Program-made: the position numbers and the translations under genes
The notes under the pieces: model-generated
What the model was told of the DNA's origin: nothing
Seen by the model: only the letters and a program-made list of their open reading frames with translations
Databases searched by the model: none
Origin: Sipunculus nudus
Taxonomy: Eukaryota > Annelida > Sipuncula > Golfingiida > Sipunculidae
Assembly: GCA_026874595.1 (NCBI GenBank)
Contig: CM049318.1
Location: 15,514,241-15,578,240, forward strand
DNA length: 64,000 nucleotides
Reading direction: 5' to 3'
Shown here: positions 47,131-58,479 of the stretch, piece after piece
How the letters are laid out: every line of letters starts with the position of its first letter
Position numbering within the stretch: position 1 is the first letter of the stretch

Positions 47131-47480
47131 ATAATATGTTTTAACCTCTTTCCAGGAAGTCCATTCCAAAAAGTTGGTGCTGCCTACGTAAAAGCACGCT
47201 TACCGTAAGTAGCGGTGTTTGTTATATTGTTGTAAAGAAGGTCCCTTAAATTTGATACAAGAGTTATTTTACTGGTCTTCTCCTTTATAAGTTCACTTAG
47301 GAATGATGGTAACATTTCTGATTTGTTTGTTCACATTAAAAGGGCAGTTTTAAAGATTATTCTCTCACTTACCGGTAGCCAGTGAAGGGTCCTTAGACTT
47401 TTTGTTGCACTATTAAATCTACTATAAGACAAAATAAGACGAGCCGCTATCGCTGTAATTTTGCTAATTTACTTTTCTGG
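47131..47480 (-). pseudogene. LINE ORF2 C-terminal relic (jockey/CR1/L2 type)
   Basis: On the minus strand, AIAARLILSYSRFNSATKSL is followed by RTLHWLPVSERIIFKTALLM, the RLI-----H-TP-L--LHWLPV--RI-FK-ALL pattern found downstream of the RT in CR1/L2-like LINEs. FLSELIKEK and ATYGKRAFT-AAPTFWNGLP then match the usual R-YG-RAF--AAP-LWN-LP end. Stops lie after ALLM and inside RAFT-AAP. A short deletion follows ALLM, where a YKCLNGLAP-type stretch is normally found. Confidence 0.85.
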
Positions 47481-48289
47481 TAAGTTAAAAAACATCCAAT
47501 TGCCATTTTCCAAGTGGGAGGTGACAAACTCATGAATCAACATACACAAAGTGTTATTGTCAATGTATTTCCTAATCTGCCCCAGTCTATATAGTTAATA
47601 AAAAAACTTTTTTACATACAGCATTTATATGTGCTCTCATACTCATTGTTTCATTTCATGTCTGTATTTGTTAATAACTCTTTCCTCTTAATTTTAGAAC
47701 TAAAAATAAACACGCTCTGAGCTATCAGGCTTTTCTTTGCTGTATGAGAGCATAAGGCACGGGTCCCAGACTTAACTACCCTGGTTTACCTTCCGATATC
47801 CGATAATGACCATGGAGTATATAGCCTATGATAGAGTATATAGACTACAATGTATAGCTTGCAGCATTCTGTTAGATAATGACCATAGAGTATATAGCTT
47901 ATGATATCACATATAGCCAGTCATAGTAAAAAAATTCAGTGTCTATTAGTGTACAAATTTATAATTACCTGAGACCCCTATGTCTGAGAACCCTATGTTC
48001 TAGTCCTTAAGTAACAGGTTAAATAAAAACATTTTCTGAACTAATACAACCGTTGAATTAAAACCTTATATCTACACATGACGCAACTGACTTGTAGATC
48101 GATCCAAAGCAAGATATACCATGAAAATAATGAGTAAATACTCCATAAAAAGTGTATTCATCAAATGTGTACATCTTCGTCTTAGAGTGTTCCACCTACA
48201 GGTTATGGTCTTCAGACGAAAAAAAAAAATAAGGAGATCATTGTACATTCACATACAGCAGGATAATGGGTGCGACGAACACTTGATAT

Positions 48290-48290
48290 T

Positions 48291-48339
<49 letters not shown>

Positions 48340-48342
48340 CAG
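48290..48342. repeat. (CA)n-(TA)n compound microsatellite
   Basis: A (CA)n tract at about 48294-48325 is followed by a short (TA)n. Confidence 0.95.
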
Positions 48343-48679
48343 TGCTTGAGATAAGAACCAGGATTTATCGTCCATATATATTGCCCAACGAGGAAGGAAA
48401 CCCAATGAAAGTGAAAGCTGTAAATAACGGGGTCGTCCAAAAGCCAATACACAGAGTACCTGACAAAGGTCGATGATTTCGGGCAGTGTTTAAGTCAGTG
48501 CCCAGTTCTGAAGTCCGAGTCAACACAGTAAATCTAATTCGAGAAGACAAACGTAGTGAGAGAAAATTCATTTGTTCATTCCTTACATCTGCGTACATTT
48601 TGTTATTGTCTGTGCCATTGCAGTGCACCCTGTATTTATTGACCACGCATGCTATCTGAATATCGCTTTAAAGCATATA

Positions 48680-50844
48680 ATGGGTCGTTATATGGTGATA
48701 TTACTTATGTCTATGTTTCTATTACAAACGAACACGTCGGAACGTCAACACCAGTTTCAGAGAAAGCTGCTATATGACAATGTTCTTATGAATAAGATGG
48801 ATACACAAAGTCACAGACAAATAGAAAGGCTGAAGACGAGTGGTTCTACCCTTAGACAATTGAATAAGCAAGAAATCATGAAACGTAAGGGCAATTGTCC
48901 ATGTAAGATGGATTGCAGTAGGGGTAATATTGAAGCATTCTGTTACAAACGACACATTAATTACCTACACCAGATAAAGTGCATCTGGCCAAACACAAAT
49001 TATCTCGTTTTAGCAAAACCAATGATAAGGGAACTGAAAAATCATAGTATCTCATGGCTGTCACATATGTTGCGACATCTGAACATGTACAAAAATATGA
49101 AGATTCGCAGGATAGAAGAAGGCGCATTCGTTGGGCTAAAAAACTTGACTTGGTTAAGTCTGAGCAATCTAAATCCAAACATGAATTTGCCACTTCAAGT
49201 ATTTCAGCCTCTACAACGACTACAGAGTTTATACTTAAGAGAATGGTATCTACTCAACGAAAGTACACTTAGGTTCCATGTGCTTTGTGGACTGAAAGAT
49301 GTATCAATTAATGCTTTAGTACTGCGGTATGACTTGGTATGACTGGAATATTCTGGGACCTGAAACCCCCGATATTTAATTGTCTGCGCGGAACAAACAT
49401 TACGACACTTGATCTTTGAAATAACCAAATCATTGCATTACGACGGGGAGTTCTCATAAACTTTTTACATTTAAAAAAACTGAATCTGTCCTACAACGTT
49501 ATTTGGACTTGACATGTTAGGGGTGTTAAGGGAAATAAACATGATGCATTCTTTGAATTCCATTAACATTGAGGACCAAGATTTTCCTCACTCACGGAGG
49601 AAGAACTCCATGGGTAAATATTTAAAATGATCAGAGCATAGTTCCGTCAATGCTGACGCTACAAGTAAACAATATATACGTTTACCTCCAAAACTAACGC
49701 AACTGAGGGCGTCATATATTCCAATTATACCAAATTACATGGATGTACCTGCTCACCAGTTCTCGCCAAGTAACAAACTAGAATATCTAGATGTGTCCAG
49801 AAATTTATTTATCCCTTGGATGAACCGGAATATATTCACAAATTTTACCGGGCTCGTCTTTCTGAGCTTATTTCGGTGTGGCTTAAAGTCTGTGAACTTC
49901 ATTGTCGGTAATCTTAAACATCTCAAATTGTTGGATCTCAGTCAAAACAGTATTGTTACCTTAAACGATTCTTTTATCAGAGACTGGAATAAATTTAGCC
50001 GAATCGGAAACCTAACAATTAACATGTCAGAGAACCCCCTCCAGTGTCCATGCAGTGGCAAGATAAAAAGAATACAAAGCTTGGCTGTTCGACTTATGGG
50101 CTTCAAATGTCGTATCACAGAAGCTTCAGAACAGAGGGACATATACACCGTAAATGTTGACCAAATGTATGCTGAATGTGCCGGTGGTTTTGACAGGAAA
50201 ATAGTTTTCAAGCTGTTTATAACATATTCAATTGCCCTAATGTTTTAACTGACAATTTCTTTTATGTATCGCTACCGATGGCGTTTGTTATATATATGGT
50301 ACTTTGTGAGAGAGCTGACGAAATTTCGGGCGGATCAGAGAAACGGAAATTATTATATGTTTGACGCTTTTTTGTGTTTCAATACAAATGATTACTGGTT
50401 TATCGAGTTAGCTATACAGGACATTGAAGAACGATATGGATACCATGTTTGTGTTCACGAAAGAAATTTTGTTGTCGGAATAAATGTCGATGAAAACATC
50501 TCGGACGCTTTTCGCTACAGCAGGAGTTCTTTGTTGGTAATATCCAGAAACGCCCTGAACAGCAGGTATTTCCAAACAGAGCTACACTTTGCCAAGGAAT
50601 ATTACTTGATGACCCAGAAAAGCTTCAGGCAGGTAGATCGGCAACTCTTGACTACCTTTTGAAATCTAGGACATACCTTTCATGGCCTTAAACACCCGCT
50701 GAACAACGAGTATTCTGGTTTCGTCTTCGAATTGCACTCGGACCTCCTGTTCCACAAAATAAGAATTGTAGGCTAATGATCACTAACCTTTTCAACCAGA
50801 GAGAAATATGCGGAAATGCCAGTGTTTCCACTCACATCGAATAA
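48680..50844 (+). pseudogene. Toll-like receptor pseudogene, nearly full length, single exon
   Basis: The ATG at 48680 opens a signal peptide (MGRYMVILLMSMFLLQTNTS; an ATG at 48572 is also in frame). An N-terminal cysteine cap (CPCKMDCSRG) and leucine-rich repeats follow up to a TGA at 49340-49342. A second frame (49375-49512) carries NITTLDL-NNQIIALRRGVL and LKKLNLSYNVIW with stops at 49417 and 49510. From about 49700 the first frame resumes with LRRs and a cysteine cap (NPLQCPCS---FKC---C). The transmembrane segment is cut by TAA at 50246-50248, after which the same frame gives YRWRLLYIWYF and a TIR domain: box 1 FDAFLCFNTND, box 2 VCVHERNFVVG, then DENISDAFRYSR, VISRNAL and TELHFAKEYY. About 35 residues of the TIR are then missing. 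A shifted frame gives LDYLLKSRTYLSWP, a TAA at 50689 and box 3 FWFRLRIALG. The family senses microbial ligands through its LRRs and signals through the TIR. This copy cannot encode a receptor. Confidence 0.93.
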
Positions 50845-50906
50845 CGTTTTGAAATGTTAAAAAAGTTTTATTGAAAAAGGAAATATGAAGTTTATGTTTT
50901 TGTTGT

Positions 50907-50912
50907 AATAAA
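50907..50912 (+). promoter_or_regulatory. Candidate polyadenylation signal of the TLR pseudogene
   Basis: AATAAA lies about 60 bases after the end of the TIR homology, a normal position for a single-exon gene's 3' end. Confidence 0.4.
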
Positions 50913-50919
50913 GTGACCA

Positions 50920-52030
50920 GGTTGTTTAACTAATTAAAACTAAGAGGCGTTGTACTCCAGGTTAATTTTGTAAGAATGAAAATTAAGGATGCAGTTTAAA
51001 AGGCATATTATGGCCATAAATGAAAGAAAAAGAAAGAGATTAAGCTTGGTATAACTGTGTGAGCCTCGCAGTCTGGTGATCCACGCTTTCGAAATGGTAC
51101 CCCGATCTCTTGTGACGAAACAATAGTGTGGGATATGTCACAGTCGGTCGATTATTAGTAGAAGTTCGATAATCATTATCTACAGGCTGGGATATCAGAT
51201 ACTAAATGATGGTTACAATTCAACAATTTCCCTGAAAAAAAAATAAGTAATACCCTATCACTTGGGTAATTGATGGTTTGGCTAGATCCATGTATCATCA
51301 AAAACCCATGTTTATAATTATACGCATAGCTTAAGCGCATATCTGATAAAAACGATGTTGGTTTTCGAGGACAAATACTAATCCAACAAACTACAGGAGG
51401 CATTATTTAGCATTTGCATAGCTTTTATGTAAAAGATCTTTTGATAGCTAGGGAACTGATGGTTGCTGGGAAGAATGTGGCTGTGTATACAGAAGCTGCT
51501 GTACAGACCAAGCTTAACCACGACTTGACTAATATTTGATTTCTATATTTAATCAGGTAAATATTAAAAAAAGTACCAGAGTTCAGTGTCAGACTATGCA
51601 TATATATATACTTTACATATAGCTATGCCTCAGATGATGGTCATCCACTTGTAAATGCCCAGCTTAACCACAAAGGTGATTATTAAAAGTTAGTTGCTGT
51701 CTATTTCTTAACCAAATTATACTCTAGCCAAACATAAACAAATATGTTACCTGGACTCTGCATGTGCTTAGTTATCGTAAATTTTAATGTCCCGCCTCGT
51801 TTTGAGGTAGGTCATTTGTTGACAAAGAAATGGCCATATGTTACTTCACTCTACAATATTTCATGTATACATTTATATAGACAACAGAGTAAATGAACAC
51901 ATAACAACATTAAAATACAGCAGAGAGTAAATGAACACAATACATTGTTATCTTAATTGTTCATACTATATCGTTTTCAGTAGATTCATTGTGGCATATA
52001 CATATTTAACGTCTCCTTATTTTCTTATAT
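50920..52030. other. Gene-free stretch
   Basis: AT-rich sequence with no recognised exon or repeat. Confidence 0.5.
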
Positions 52031-52365
52031 ACAAAGGCGTCAATAAAAGGGGGGGGGGGGGTACATCCCCCCCCCCATGTTTGGCAAGAAGGCTGGTCAA
52101 TGTAATCACCCCCACCCCCACACTATTCAGATAATAATATTTACATATTGCAAATGAAATATATTAATAAATAGAAATATAGACTTTGGTTCAATTTATG
52201 ATTTTACTATGAAATATCATATCTATACCTGGTTTAGAATTAATTTATACTGGAAATTTAATACCTTATTTTCTAAAGCCTTATACATGGATATAATTGT
52301 AATCTATTTGAAATGATATTAAGTATATATGGCAGAAATGTGTCATAGAAACGCTTAAACGATTA
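52030..52365 (+). repeat. Dispersed repeat, plus copy (partner at 31610-31975)
   Basis: This shares an ordered series of blocks with the reverse complement of 31610-31975, including GTAATCACCCCC, CTATTCAGATAATA, ATAGACTTTGGTTCAATTTA, CTGGTTTAGAATTAAT and AATGTGTCATAGAAACGCTT. Poly(G) and poly(C) runs at 52049-52075 lie inside. Confidence 0.75.
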
Positions 52366-52417
52366 TGTGTGTGTGTCTGCAAGCCCCCCCCCCCCCCCCC
52401 ACACACACACACGCTCA

Positions 52418-53765
52418 CCGGTCAGGGTCATTGAGTCGTGAGACAACTGGGAAATACAGAGCGGTCACCGAGTTTGCCGCTTTGAGGTATGCCAATGTAG
52501 CAGGTACATAACTGTTTCCAGCCTATTTAGTATTCAAAGCGCTTATGAATTTAGATTAGCCATTGTAGCGAGTCGTAGGCTTTGTATTAGGCTTATGAAT
52601 ATAGATGAGCTTCAAGGGTAGAAGTGTATTTAAGAGGACTACAAACCCAGGGTTTCCTTTTGTTTAACGTGGTTAAGTAAAGATTTTGTGGTTCTGATTC
52701 GTATCCGAACTCAAAACACAAGTAAAACAAAACAACAAAACACAAGTACACAACAAAACACAAGTACACAACAAAACACAAGGCAGTGGCTAAGCAACAA
52801 AAAATATATTAAAAGTAAATTACAAAATTCAACTCCACCTACCAAATATGGCTTCCGACCTATTACGCATTACATGATTTTCATTTGTAGCACACACACT
52901 CACAAAAAGACTCTAGTTAAAACAGAGTCTGATTATATACCTCCTGAACTGGCAATACTGGACACCGAATGGCCCTGGGCCCGGACTGGCGGCACAGGAT
53001 CACGACTGGCGGCACAGAATCCCGACTTGCGGCACTGGATCACAAATGGTGGCAGAGGATCCCGACTGGTAGCACATGATCACGACTAGTGGCACAGGAC
53101 CCGGACTGGCGCCACAGGATCACGACTGGTGGCACAGGATCCCGACTGGCGGCACAGGATCCCGACTGGTGGCACAGGACCCCGACTGGTGGCACAGGAT
53201 CCCAACTGGCGGCACTGGACCCCGACTTGCGGCACTGGATCACAAATGGTGGCACATGATCCTGACTGGTGGCACAGGATCCCGACTGGCGGCACAGGAC
53301 CCGAACTGGCGGCACAGAATCACGACTGTAAGCACAGGATCCCGACTGGCGGCACAGGATCCCGACTGGGGGCACTGGATCACGACTGGTGGCACAGGAT
53401 CCCGACTCGTGGCACAGGATCCCGACTGGTTGCACATGATTCCTACTGGCGGCACAAACTGGCGTTCCCAAACTGGCTACTGGCTGGCTCCTGGACACAT
53501 TCCGAAGACTCCCAAACTCTCTCCATTTTCTGGTTTGTTGCCCTCTTTAATACGTTTCTACCCCTGAGGCTCATCTTTGTTCATAAGCCCAATACAAAGC
53601 CTGCTACTACTTCGCTACAATGGCTAATCTAAATTCATATGAGCGTTGAATACTAAATAGGCTGGAAACAGTTATGTACCTTCTACATTGGCATACCTCA
53701 AAGCGGCGAACTCGGTGACCGCTCTGAATTTCCCAGTTGTCTCACGACTCAATGACCCTGACCGG
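52418..53765. mobile_element. Foldback-like element: ~230-bp inverted arms around a 20-bp minisatellite
   Basis: The left arm (52418 to about 52650) starts CCGGTCAGGGTCATTGAGTC. The right arm (about 53535-53765) is its reverse complement, ending GACTCAATGACCCTGACCGG. The arms match through TTTCCCAGTTGTCTC, ACCGAGTT(T)GCCGCTTTGAGG, GGCTGGAAACAGTTATGTACC, ATGGCTAATCTAAATTCATA, GGCTTTGTATTGGGCTTATG and GAGCCTCAGGGGTAGA-type blocks, with scattered differences. The interior holds an 18-bp tandem (52715-52783, CACAAGTACACAACAAAA) and the 20-bp array. There is no transposase, so it would depend on an enzyme supplied elsewhere. Target-site duplications are not clear. Confidence 0.85.
52977..53460. 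repeat. 20-bp minisatellite, ~24 units
   Basis: The consensus GGCACAGGATCCCGACTGGC (with C/T and GGT variants) repeats with an almost exact 20-bp period and contains a GGATCC site. Because 20 is not a multiple of 3, frames of 150-167 codons are open on both strands and repeat every 20 residues. They are composition effects and not genes. Confidence 0.95.
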
Positions 53766-53769
53766 CGAC

Positions 53770-54827
53770 CCTGGCCTACTTTCAACACATGCAAAGATAC
53801 AGCCAACCCCGAGAAATAAAAAAAAACATGATAAAAAAAAACGACACGATTTGTTTCGTGACAAATAGAACAGTAATGCTTTTCAGTGGTAAAATATCAA
53901 CTACACATACGAGTAGTAATCATTAATCAATGGAAATATGTTAAATTTTTCTAGATTCCTTTTTTCTTTCTTTTTCAAGCAGCATATATGAAAGGTCAAA
54001 AACTACCATCGGGAGCGGACTTTTCTCCATACTTGCTATTTTTCAACAACCAGAAGAAAAACACTCTTTAGTAAGCAAGTCAACTCCGTTACAACAGTTT
54101 ATTTATTTAAAAATCACAAAATAATGCGAAAAAAAGAAAACTGAATGTGGCGCTTGTGTATATTTTACAAAAGTATGGCACACAATCATCATAAACATTA
54201 AAGTTTATTAATGGAATTTTTTTCCCTGACATTTTTATTATTGCTCTATGAAAAGGTGACATAGCACACAAAAGTTGAACCAATATAGTGCAATGAAGAA
54301 AGCTCACTAAAAGAGACAGGTTCGCTCTATATTACGGATCTCATACAAATTGTCCATCATTTGACAATACTTTGTAACGTTAACTGATGCAAAGTATGAA
54401 TGAAAACTATTAAAAATATAGTTTTGGGCTAAATTTTTGCGCTTACTGGAATGTAACGAAGTTGATAATGCACTAAATTATAAATATATTCTTACCTTTT
54501 AACACATTTATTCAAAAAGTAAACCGATGCCTATCATGTTGTATCATGCTAAAATGGATCGAAACAAGTTACACTCAAAGGTACAAAAACGATAACCACA
54601 TAACGTTTATATTGAACGCACAGAGACATTTAATGTAAACTTACTGCTACATTGAACAACGCAACTCGGGATTGTTATGAGAAAGAATTTGCTAAAACCT
54701 ACCTACTTGGTGTTTAACAATTTAAATATGAATTCAATAAAAATTCAAATTTTTCCTTAAATGACAAAACGTTCTTGTGAAAGTAAAGAAATGCCAGCAT
54801 TTTCTTAACTAGGAATATATTGAAACA
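53770..54827. other. Gene-free stretch
   Basis: AT-rich sequence with A-runs and no recognised exon or repeat. Confidence 0.5.
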
Positions 54828-56266
54828 ACTAGAATACGGGTAGGCGACAAGCGACTACGTGTATCCGCCGAAATCAGAGTGGGACGGGTGAAGTGAGGCA
54901 TGGGTTGTGTGGCAAGGGGAATAGAGTGAGATGTGTTGCATATTAGCATAGATGTCTGTAGCCGAAATGTCTATGTAGGTTGCGCCACCTACCACAAAAT
55001 CCAGAAAGCTGTCCAAGATGTATACATATGCTAAATTTAGGCAAAATCTAACCACTACTTCTATATGAGTGATTTTATCATACAGCACACAAACAGAAGG
55101 ACACTGTGCAAAAATGGTGGCAGGTGGTGCCACCAATTTTCTGTCTGATTCAGAGCTGTGTGAGATCTATACACATGCAAAATTTTCAGGGGAAATGTCA
55201 AACCAGTCCTGAGATATAAGCCTGAATGTCTGCAGCGTAAACATTAATGTAGGTGGCGCCACCTGTCAAAAAATCGAGAAAGTTGTCCAAGATGTATAAA
55301 AATGCAAAATTTTAGGCACATATGTCAAACCACTGCCGAGATATGAGTGATTTTATCCTACGGCAGAAAAACAGACTGACGCTGTGCAAAAATGGTTGCA
55401 GGTGGCATCACCAGTATTGCATATGATAAACAGCCATGTGAGATTTATATACACATGCAAAATTGTGACCCAATCGGTCAAACGGTTCCCGAGATATGAG
55501 CTTGGATGTCTGCAGCGTAAACATGAATGAAGATGGCGCCACCCATCATAAAATCAAGAGAGCTGTCAAGGATGTATAAACCTGCAAAATTTCAGGTGTA
55601 TAAGTCAAACCACTGCCAAGATATGAGTGATTTTATCCCAAGCCAGATGAACAGATGGACGCTGTGCAAAAATGGTATCAGGTGCCGCCACCAGTTTTAC
55701 GTATGATAAAAAGCCATGTGTGATCTATACACATGTAAAATTTTGGCCCAGTCGGTCAAACGGTTCCTGAGATATGGAGCTTGGATGTCTGCAGCGTGAA
55801 CCTGAACGTAGGTGGCGCCACCTGTTATAAAATCAAGAAACCTGTCCTGGATGTATACACATGCAAAATATCAGGTGTATAAGTCTAACCAATGCAGAGT
55901 TATGAGTGATTTTATCCCAAGGCAGATGAACAGATGGACGTTGTGCAAAAATGGTTTCAGGTGGCGCCACCATTTTACTGTATGTTATAAAGCTTCCCAA
56001 GGGCTACATTTGTGCAAAATGTTTAGCCTGATCCGTCAAACAGTTCCCGAGATATGTAGGTATATGTGTGGAAACAGACGCACAAAAGGAAGCTGGGCAG
56101 AGAGGAAAGGTCAGAGGTCAACCAAAAATGAGGGTGCAACAGGTCGCATGTGACCCGATCATAATTCCGAATTTCGAAAATTTCCACCCAGTGGTTACGG
56201 AGGAGTTCTCCGGAAACCTAAGCGGTGGCGCCGGCGGCGGCGGCGTCCGACTGAAAACATAGTATC
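54828..56266. repeat. Modular element with GGTGGCGCCACC palindromes, copy 1 (long form)
   Basis: The block starts AACTAGAATACGGGTAGGCG and ends in GAGGAGTTCTCCGG followed by a CGG-rich stretch and AACATAGTATC. Inside, ~270-290-bp modules alternate two half-units. One is CTGCAGCGT(G/A)AAC...GTAGGTGGCGCCACCTGT, the other GGCAGATGAACAGATGGACG...CAGGTGGCGCCACCATTTT. Each half ends in the 12-bp perfect palindrome or a one- to two-base variant; exact copies lie at 55252, 55811 and 55960. GTCAAAC--TTCC-GAGATATGAG joins the halves. No long conserved frame spans it. Confidence 0.88.
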
Positions 56267-56839
56267 ATAGAGTTTTGCGGATCCAATTAAGAGTTGCAAA
56301 GAAGTTGATCCATTTTCATTCAACAAAAACGATATTCTTGTTATCTTATAAAATTAAGAGACGTGCTATAAATGCAACTGGCATAAAATGCTAGTATCAT
56401 CTTAACTACAAAAATATTACCATTAATGTCACAAATATTTAAAACACTGACGCAAATAATAAAGTTAACTGATACTAATAGTTGGATGGAAAAGAGAATG
56501 CTAAGTAAAAATGGGCCATTTGAGCACTGAACACTTTCAGCGGCCGAGAAATTAACCTTCGTGGTCCAATAAAAGCTGTCAGGTGTAGAACGGTCCTTTG
56601 AAAACGCATGAGGTCAAAATGGAATACCCAACACACAATCGTAATAATTTGGAATGTTCTCCTGTTATATGTACAGGTTATGGGGACATTCTACCAAAAA
56701 TAAATCCCTAACACTTTATGAGATGAATCACACAGAAAAATAATAATGTCTATATACCCTCATTCATTCTTTCGCAGTCTAAACCATAATGATTAGCCTG
56801 TAAACTCAATGAATTTTAGTTATAAGCTGATAAACAGAC

Positions 56840-56940
56840 TAGAGGTCCGTAGCAGTCCGGTCCACAACTGGACCGGACCGATAACACAAATTACCGGACC
56901 GCTTATCCCTGGACCGGACTGATCCGAACCGACATACATA
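56840..56940. repeat. Dense CCGGACCG/CGGTCCGG inverted words
   Basis: Six or more GGTCCGG or CCGGACC words in both orientations lie within 100 bases, including CAGTCCGGTCC matched by GGACCGGACTG. The local fold would be a multi-stem hairpin. It recalls the GAAACC/GGTTTC block at 3140-3290 in style but not in sequence. Confidence 0.7.
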
Positions 56941-57509
56941 ACGCTTAAAGGGTTTAACTAAACAGATGACTTAAAGGATTTGGTTTCACCAACAATTCGT
57001 GTTACCAACATAGGGTTATAAAACCATCTCAGAAAGATTAATTGGAAACGTAAAATATATTTAAAGCAATGGTAGCTTCAATAGTATGATTATATACATG
57101 TATTATTTAATATTTTTTCCTCTTGAGTAACAGTTAGGGGTCATTTCATGTTATTAACTTATGATTGAAGTGACATGTTCAGCATTAGGTCATTGTCCCC
57201 TGCTGTGTTGCTCAATGCTGATACCTTTGCTCAGTAAAATAAAACCAAATTTTATACGTCTTTAATCAGCTCGCCCCAACCTGCACATTTGGTTAATATT
57301 CTAACCACCATGCCCCACACAGTTACACAAAATATATACCACTGTTGTAAAATTGTTTACAAAGTTTGTAAATTTAAATGTGTAATTAAAAATCAAACCC
57401 AGATCCTGCGATTCAAGCGTAGATTATAATATAACATCTATAGCACTTTTACTGTGTATGATATATTCGGTTTTGTTAAATATTTGAACAAATACATGTA
57501 ATGAAAAAA

Positions 57510-58472
57510 AACTAGAATACTGGTAGTCGTCAAGCGACTACGTGTATCCGCCAAAATCAGAGTAGGACGGTTAAGTGAGGCATGGATTGAGTGGCAAGGG
57601 GAAATAGAGTTACATGTGTTACATATTAGAATGGATGTCTGCCACGTAAACATGACTGTTGGTGGCGCCACCTGTTATTTGAAAAACAGTCCGGGGATAT
57701 AAGCATTAATGTCTGCAGCGTGAACGTGAATGAAGCTGGCGCCACCTGTCATAAATCAAGAAAGCTATCCAGGATGTAAGCGCATGCCGAATAACAGGTA
57801 ATTTGGTAAAACCACTGCAGAGAGATGAGTGATTTTCACCCAAGGCAGACAAACAGATGGAGGCTGTGCAAACATGGCTGCAGGTGGCGCCACCATTTTT
57901 GTGCATGTTATAAAGCTATTAAAGGGCTACATTTGTGTTATTTTTTTTGCTTATTGGTCGAACGGTTCCAGAGATATGAACTTGAATGTCTGCAGCGTGA
58001 ACGTGAATGTAAGTGGCGCCATCTGTCATAAAATCAAGAAAGCTATCTAGGATGTATACGCATGCCGAATTTCAGGTGAATTAGTCAAACCACTGCAGAG
58101 TTATGAGTGATTTTACCCAAGGCAGATGAACAGATGGACACTGTGCAAAAAATGGCTGCAGGTGGCGCCACCATTTTTTTTGTGTATGTTATAAAGCTAT
58201 CCAAGGGCTACATTTTTACATTTTTTTTCCTGATTTCCTGATCGGTCAAACGGTTCGCGAGATGTGGGTTTATGTGTGGAATTAGACGCACAAATGGACG
58301 CTGGGCAGAGAGGAAAGGTCAGAGGTCAAGGCCAATTGGTTAGGCACCAGTTCACATGTGACCCGATAATTGGTGTAAGTTTCGGAAAAATCCGTCCAGT
58401 AGTCTCAGAGGAGTTCTCCGGAAACGAACGCGGTGGCGGGCGGCGGCGAAACCCGGTCAAAAACATAGTATC
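57510..58472. repeat. Modular element with GGTGGCGCCACC palindromes, copy 2 (short form)
   Basis: It has the same start (AACTAGAATACTGGTAGTCG) and end (GAGGAGTTCTCCGG, CGG-rich, AACATAGTATCC) as copy 1 but fewer internal modules. Exact palindromes lie at 57661, 57883 and 58161. The open frame over 58264-58863 starts in this repeat and shows no domain. Confidence 0.88.
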
Positions 58473-58479
58473 CGCAAAA

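Noticed and set aside
52977-53632. Open frames of 133-167 codons on both strands that look like repeat proteins
   Set aside because: They are translations of a 20-bp minisatellite open in all frames. Both strands give equally long repeats, so there is no coding signal.
55812-56262. 113-codon frame starting MAPPVIKSRNLS
   Set aside because: It lies wholly in the palindromic modular repeat. Equivalent frames are broken in the other modules.
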